NCBI GenBank assembly: GCA_019925095.2
Contig: CM034406.1
Location: forward strand, 5,620,388 to 5,684,387
Direction: 5' to 3'
From: Dendrolimus kikuchii
Lineage: Eukaryota > Arthropoda > Insecta > Lepidoptera > Lasiocampidae
DNA length: 64,000 nt
Positions 59,801 through 64,000 of the stretch are shown piece after piece. The notes under the pieces are model-generated. The model did no database searches. It saw only the letters and a program-made list of their open reading frames with translations, and had not been told where the DNA came from. The position numbers were made by a program, and so were the translations under genes. How positions within the stretch are numbered: the first letter of the stretch is position 1; each line of letters opens with the position of its first letter.

Positions 59801-60523
59801 ATGAACTATCATTTTGCCTCTCCAGAAGGTCTTAGGAAATTGATAAAAATTTGCCCCTTTCTCAAGGAACTCTCAGTAGTACATTTCTATGAGCGTAGTA
59901 ACAAAGACAAAATTGTTGAAGAGATTACTATGAGTGATTTGACGTTAAATTACTTAGACTTGTCGTTCTTCTCCTATGGTGATTCTATGGAGCAGCTCCT
60001 TAGAAGTAAAGGTGCGTACTTGACTAGTTTTTCAATTTGGGAAATGGAGCATTCAGTAACTTTTGATGCGATTGTAACAATCGGTGAACTGTGTCCCAAC
60101 TTACAAAAGTTTCGTTTGATAACACAATCAAAAAGTTTAGTATTTCCAAGATATTTTCAAAGACCAAAGAATATTTTCAATAAACTGGAATATTTGACAA
60201 TCGGTTGCGAAAATTTCAACATAGACCACATGTTGACATTTTTCTTGGAATGTACGGACAATTTACAAAAAATAATGTTGAAGTATCAAACAAAGTGTAA
60301 TATTGATGATATTTTGATGAATTTATTGCAAAAGGGCTTTTTAAGAAATATTGTATATCTATGGTTGGACTGTACCTTAACGGTATCAAAGACAGTTGTG
60401 TGGCAAATGATCCAAATGTGTGAAAAGCTTCACAACTTGACTGTAGATTTCGAGGAATACGAGACTGAATTACAACAACATATAGCTGAAAACAATTTAA
60501 ATTTAAAGTTGGGTAGTTATTAA
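56641..60523 (+). CDS. Leucine-rich-repeat protein with BC-box-like N-terminus (2 exons)
   Basis: CDS 56641-56816 plus 59251-60523: donor CCAG|gtattg, acceptor attgtttcag, joined through a split Arg codon, 482 residues. The N-terminal SLFNLCVKSCV (residues 9-19) resembles the Elongin-BC box, S/T-L-x3-C. From about residue 105 irregular leucine-rich repeats follow, e.g. LPKLNRLVVLDLKF, LLEEINIV, LEELRIESCNIG, LNYLDLSFFS and LEYLTIGCENF. The overall design recalls ZYG11/ZER1-type or FBXL-type receptors, which present substrates to cullin ubiquitin ligases; that role is inference. There is no signal peptide or membrane segment, so it is probably cytosolic or nuclear. The start is the first ATG of exon 1. 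The 2.4-kb intron carries a SINE and two repeat fragments, and the 3' end is partly duplicated downstream. Confidence 0.85.
57014..57240 (+). repeat. CGACTTCG-type repeat in the LRR intron
   Basis: CTAGCTGTGCCCGCGACGTC at the left; the 3' part (CAGCCTATAGCCTTCCTCGA, TCAGACCAGTAGTTTCTGAG) is repeated at 57653-57775. Confidence 0.5.
57653..57775 (+). repeat. Second copy of the 57120-57240 repeat segment
   Basis: TAGCCTATAGCCTTCCTCAA, TCGGACCAGCGATTCCTGAA and ATATTAGTATAGATG; same orientation, about 530 bp downstream of the first. Confidence 0.5.
58217..58264. repeat. Imperfect hairpin in the LRR intron
   Basis: TATGATACCGTAAGGTTA pairs imperfectly with TTACCTTTGCGGTATCATA. Confidence 0.5.
58438..58735 (+). 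mobile_element. SINE-A copy in the LRR gene intron
   Basis: Nearly complete and very close to the copy at 30457-30785: GGAATGGAGAAAGAACACAA at the left, CTGCAATAAAAATAAAAAAA at the right. It creates a 166-codon minus ORF that is not a gene. Confidence 0.7.
59251..60523 (+). CDS. LRR protein gene, exon 2
   Basis: 423 whole codons plus stop. From the acceptor it reads LFDVLCSKRTRCQYHGDPRI, so the ATG at 59339 is internal and not the true start. Ends LNLKLGSY, TAA. Confidence 0.85.
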
Positions 60524-60544
60524 TTCGTTACAATATATTATCGA

Positions 60545-60550
60545 AATAAA
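60545..60550 (+). promoter_or_regulatory. Poly(A) signal of the LRR gene
   Basis: AATAAA 22 bases after the stop. The degenerate copy downstream keeps an equivalent AATAAA at 61031-61036. Confidence 0.6.
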
Positions 60551-60592
60551 ATTGAGTTTTTTTACCCTTTTTTGGTTTCTTTAGGGAGAGGT

Positions 60593-61036
60593 GAGTCAAA
60601 GAAAATTTTTAATAAAATGGAATGTTTGATCAATTGGTAGCGAAAACTTCAACATAGATCACACCATAGATAATAGTATATATATATAAGATCACACGTT
60701 GACATTGTTCTTGGAATTTACGGAGAATTAACAAAAAATATTGAAGTAGCCAAAAAATATGTAATAGTAGTGAGGTTATTTTAATAAATTTATCGCAAAT
60801 TATTTAAGAAATTATTGTTTATGACTTGAATGTACATTAGTAACGGTTAGTGGTATCAAAGACATGGGAAATGCTCCATATTTCATAAAAAGCTTTGAAA
60901 TCTGATTGTAGTTTGGCGTCATATACGAGTAATGTAGGTATTAAAATACGTACTTGGAAACAATTATATTTAGAGTTGGTAGCTACGTAATGCATACTCA
61001 CTTATCATATATTTATCATGTATTTCCCGAAATAAA
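60593..61036 (+). pseudogene. Decayed tandem copy of the LRR gene 3' end
   Basis: Aligns in order with 60160-60550 of the LRR gene. Shared blocks include GCGAAAA-TTCAACATAGA, GTTGACATT-TTCTTGGAAT, AATTTATTGCAAA/AATTTATCGCAAA, GGTATCAAAGACA and GTTGGGTAGTTA/GTTGGTAGCTA. Many frameshifts and stops break it, and a short AT insert sits near 60665-60692. No 5' part of the gene is present, so it is a partial tandem duplication and not a second gene. Confidence 0.8.
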
Positions 61037-61541
61037 TCTTATTATTATTTATAGTTGTTTTATTTCTTTACGAAGCAATGAATCTACATCTTTATCAAAT
61101 AGATGGCGTTGTAAAAAGTCAATCTTTAATTACTTTTCAGTGCTGTAGGTATTTTGGCAAAAACTGAACTTTACAATCGTCATAATTTTATTACGTAAGA
61201 AGAGTACCTAACTTCACACGATCATAAAAATGTATTAAACTGGTGCGTTAGTGAAGCTAGAGGATTAATTTTAAAGGTGTTAATAATTGTAATTTATAAA
61301 ATCCAATACAATCCGTAAGGTGTTCTGTGATTTGTGATGAAATGTGTTAAACTTATTCTTAGCATACTCTGCCTTCACCAGCGCCATTCTAATAATCTGG
61401 TCCTCGAACTATTAACTGCTGGGCACTTAGTTTGGCGCCCTTCTAAGATGGCACCATAGCTGTTTAGTGTGCCAAATCACTGAAGTAGGAAACCTATAGA
61501 GGTCCATGTGCCAAATACCTATAGACTACAATGTATTTATT
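61037..61541. other. No gene seen
   Basis: AT-rich flank between the LRR pseudogene copy and the hAT MITE. Confidence 0.5.
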
Positions 61542-61549
61542 ATCTATGG

Positions 61550-61748
61550 CAAAGGTCCCCAAAAGACGGACCGCACTGATTTTGTGCGGACCGCGAAAAA
61601 ATTTCATTTTTCTTATTGATATGTAAAAAAATACCTTTGTTATTTCCGTATTTACATTTGTTTAATAAATATTTTTTCTATAAAACGTGCGGATCGCGAT
61701 GATCATTTCTTAAAACGGACCCCGAGCGAAACTAATTGGTGATCCCTG
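61550..61748. mobile_element. hAT-type MITE with perfect 8-bp target duplication
   Basis: A 199-bp element flanked by ATCTATGG on both sides (61542-61549 and 61749-61756). The ends are imperfect inverted repeats, CAAAGGTCCCCAA against CAGGGATCACCAA. Inside are GACGGACCGC and a partly inverted GCGGATCGCG. The target length and CA-start termini point to hAT. Confidence 0.75.
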
Positions 61749-61756
61749 ATCTATGG

Positions 61757-62449
61757 TATAGACTACCATCAAGCAGAACACTACAAATAAAGTCCTTTTT
61801 AAGAAGATTAAAATTAATAGATTTTTAACTTTTAAGTACCTACTTTCAAAAATAAATCTGTAAATTGTAGTGTTCACCACAAGTTGTATTTTGTAGGAGA
61901 GTTCGTTATCTTCAATGAAAACAATATTTTTTTTAAAAATGTATAATTATGTTTTTAAATTGCTTTAAGATAATTTATAAATTATGGAATATTTATACTT
62001 CACAATACAAATCCCTTAGCTATAAACAAAATAGGTACAGTCACCTTACAAAATAACGAACAAGCATAACAGTCCATAATTATTATAATTTAACAATGCC
62101 ATAAACACAAACCATCTACCAGCTAAAATAATTATTAATATTTTGTTTTGCTCACTTTTCCGGAGGGTTGTATACTTGTTATACAATAATTATCAATTGC
62201 TCAGAGATGAGCCGAACGTATTGTTGACCATCGTTGTAGTCACTAAAAAATATACAGCCATTTCCGATTTATTGTGAACTAGAGTTTACCCCGCGGCTGT
62301 GCCACGGGTCAACCTCTAGTGCGTGTCTCTTGTTTAAAAAGCAAGTGGTACAGGTTACATTGTATTAAATTTGTATGTATTTGCCCCCGAAAGATTCACT
62401 TCATTTTATATCGCAAACTATACCACCCCCGTCTATATGTAAACTACAT
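61757..62449. other. No gene seen
   Basis: AT-rich; 62270-62410 is moderately GC-richer (CCCCGCGGCTGTGCCACGGG) and may be a repeat fragment. Confidence 0.45.
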
Positions 62450-62625
62450 AAATGACAAAATTTGACAAAAATGACAAAATAGATAACATGGTCCAAGTGG
62501 ACCAAGTGGACCCAGTGGACCAAGTGGACCCAGTGGACCCAACTGGCCTAGTGGACCCAGTTGACCAAGTAGACCCAGTGGTCAAAGTGGTGGACCCAGT
62601 GGACGAAATGGACAAAATCACAAAA
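62450..62625 (+). repeat. 9-bp minisatellite (GTGGACCCA unit)
   Basis: About 14 units of GTGGACCCA/GTGGACCAA from 62489, with older TGACAAAAT-like units on both sides keeping the 9-base spacing. Both strands stay open (Val-Asp-Pro/Gln on plus, Gly-Ser-Thr on minus) because the unit is a multiple of three; not a gene. Confidence 0.75.
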
Positions 62626-62639
62626 CCTGTCCTAGTTTC

Positions 62640-62975
62640 CGGGATAAACTTTACATAAATCTATCCCAAAATGTATCCGATTGTCCGGGATAAAAGGTAT
62701 CCCTTGGGCACTCTTGGTATTCAAATTATATATGTACCGAGTTTCAGCCAAATCGGTCCAATAGTCTTTCCATAAAAGGATAACAAACAAAAAGACAAAT
62801 ATACTTTTATCCCGGAAACTATCCCATTTTTCGGGATAAAAAATAACCTATGTTCATTCTCGGCATCGAAAATATATATATACTGAGTTTCAGCCAAATT
62901 GGTCCTGTAGTTTTTCCGTGAAAACGGAACAGACAGAGTTACTTTCGCATTTATAATATTAATAGGGATTACCTA
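62640..62975 (+). repeat. Two tandem copies of a repeat 3' end
   Basis: CGGGATAAAAGGTATCCCTT and GAGTTTCAGCCAAATCGGTC in the first, CGGGATAAAAAATAACCTAT and GAGTTTCAGCCAAATTGGTC in the second; ends CTTTCGCATTTATAATATTA. Confidence 0.5.
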
Positions 62976-63085
62976 ATCAGTGATCATAAGCATATTTATT
63001 AACAATGAAGCAATCTGCACATCAAAGTAACCAGTGTGCGAAACCAGCCAATTCACTTTGGACAAGCGTAACGTATGCGAGGCGA

Positions 63086-63365
63086 ATTTTTCAAGTGAAC
63101 CTTCAGTGCCAGATCCTAAACTACACGAAATAACAAAAAAAAACACTTAAAGCAGTCGGAAAATAAAGTAGTATCATTAGATTTCTGGAAAATCAAATAC
63201 TCCCAATGTTAGAATCGAATAATGTCGGAAAGTCGAAGCGGCTGATTGTGAAAAAATAAACACGCCTGTATTACCAATTTATAGTGTAGTTTGTCAGAAT
63301 CGATTTCTGTAAAGGAATGTCAAACGTCAAACCAAGGGAAAGGGTTGTTTTTGGATAAAATGTTC
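63086..63365 (+). repeat. Repeat F4, single-arm copy
   Basis: GCGAATTTTTCAAGTGAACC, GATTGTGAAAAAATAAACAC, TTTCTGTAAAGGAATGTCAA, ACCAAGGGAAAGGGTTG; collinear with the other copies. Confidence 0.6.
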
Positions 63366-63432
63366 AATTGGTAACCACTTTCCATGAGTGGCCGTCCGTC
63401 TGTTTGCCAGCTTTACAATAAAAAAAAATTAA
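63366..63432 (+). mobile_element. SINE 3' fragment
   Basis: TTGGTAACCACTTTCCATGA, GTCCGTCTGTTTGCCAGC, then TACAATAAAAAAAAA: the shared SINE-A/B 3' end only. Confidence 0.5.
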
Positions 63433-63746
63433 GTTTATTTTTAGTATTTTTTTAAGTTACTTCAAAAATATTATTTAGAAAAAAATTATCAATTCTCCTC
63501 CAAATTAGGACATAAAATAATATTTCAATTATACTGTTAATATGCTTTTGTCTTCTACTATTTCTCTTTTAAGATTTTACCACCCGTATATTATTACTAA
63601 TTACCGTTATCACATATATTGTAATAAATAAACTAATACACTTCAGTAGTGACATATTATAATATGTATATGGAGTTTGCTATCTCACGCATTACCACAT
63701 TTTGTAATGTATAAATTGACAGATTCTATTGATAACAAATATATTG

Positions 63747-64000
63747 TTACGTGCGAGCGGGGGTACGCACTTGGGATTGGAACAAAACACCAGTTCTTTT
63801 AAGTAACGCCTTTATTGACTTACAAAAGCCGCACGTAATACCTCTCCGCAGGGTTGCCCCTATACGCACGACTAACGATGCACTGTCCCGACGATAAGGT
63901 GTCTCACCTGCTACTGCAGTGCTCACCTCCGATAGTAACGCGTGTAGCTCGCTTCTGGTTCGTCTCTCGAACTACGCTACACTCCTCCTTCACTTAACTG
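63747..64000 (-). mobile_element. Possible LTR retrotransposon edge (incomplete)
   Basis: An abrupt change from AT-rich sequence to TGTTACGTGCGAGCGGGGGT at 63747. On the minus strand this ends CGCACGTAACA (LTR-like ...CA end), and AATAAAGGCGTTACTT could be its poly(A) signal. The other end is outside the window, so LTR status is unproven. Confidence 0.4.

Noticed and set aside
59339..60523. Separate LRR gene starting at ATG 59339
   Set aside because: The frame is open 29 codons further up to a good acceptor that joins exon 1 in phase, so this ATG is internal.
1..64000. CRISPR array or bacterial operon
   Set aside because: Spliced genes, SINEs and LINEs show a eukaryotic nuclear genome; no spaced direct-repeat array is present.

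Overview
This is eukaryotic DNA from an insect, most likely a moth or butterfly. It is AT-rich, its genes are broken into small GT-AG exons, and most of the window is transposon debris. Several repeats have a lepidopteran look: LINE 3' ends with a short hairpin and tetranucleotide tails, fragments carrying CCCGCGACTTCGTCC, and tRNA-derived SINEs. The order-level call rests on recognising these repeats and was not checked against a database.

Layout. Positions 1-27159 contain no gene I can support. They hold MITEs, SINEs, LINE remnants and AT-rich filler, and are either upstream of, or a very large intron of, the next gene. Positions 27160-46396 (+) carry 17 exons of a cyclic-nucleotide-gated channel subunit, best matched to insect CngL: pore-lining helix S6, C-linker, cyclic-nucleotide-binding domain, then a very long polar tail with a coiled coil. 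The exon phases agree throughout and give 1,567 residues, so the 3' part of the gene is complete here; the S1-to-pore exons were not found. The CngL stop (TGA, 46394-46396) is followed in the same frame by 297 more sense codons with no early ATG, which makes stop-codon readthrough, RNA editing or an alternative 3' end worth testing.

Positions 47400-56600 are repeat-rich: a hAT-type MITE, an R1-like LINE remnant, a retroposon with a 15-bp target duplication, tRNA-derived SINEs, and one 120-codon minus-strand ORF with a signal-peptide-like start. Positions 56641-60523 (+) are a two-exon gene for a 482-residue leucine-rich-repeat protein whose N-terminus resembles an Elongin-BC box, so it may be a ubiquitin-ligase substrate receptor. 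Its last ~390 bp are repeated just downstream as a decayed copy (60593-61036). The right end holds a second hAT MITE with a perfect 8-bp target duplication, a 9-bp minisatellite, and what looks like the edge of an LTR retrotransposon.

The two genes show no evident functional link. Three copies of one LINE family sit in CngL introns in the sense orientation, and their poly(A) signals could affect CngL transcripts.
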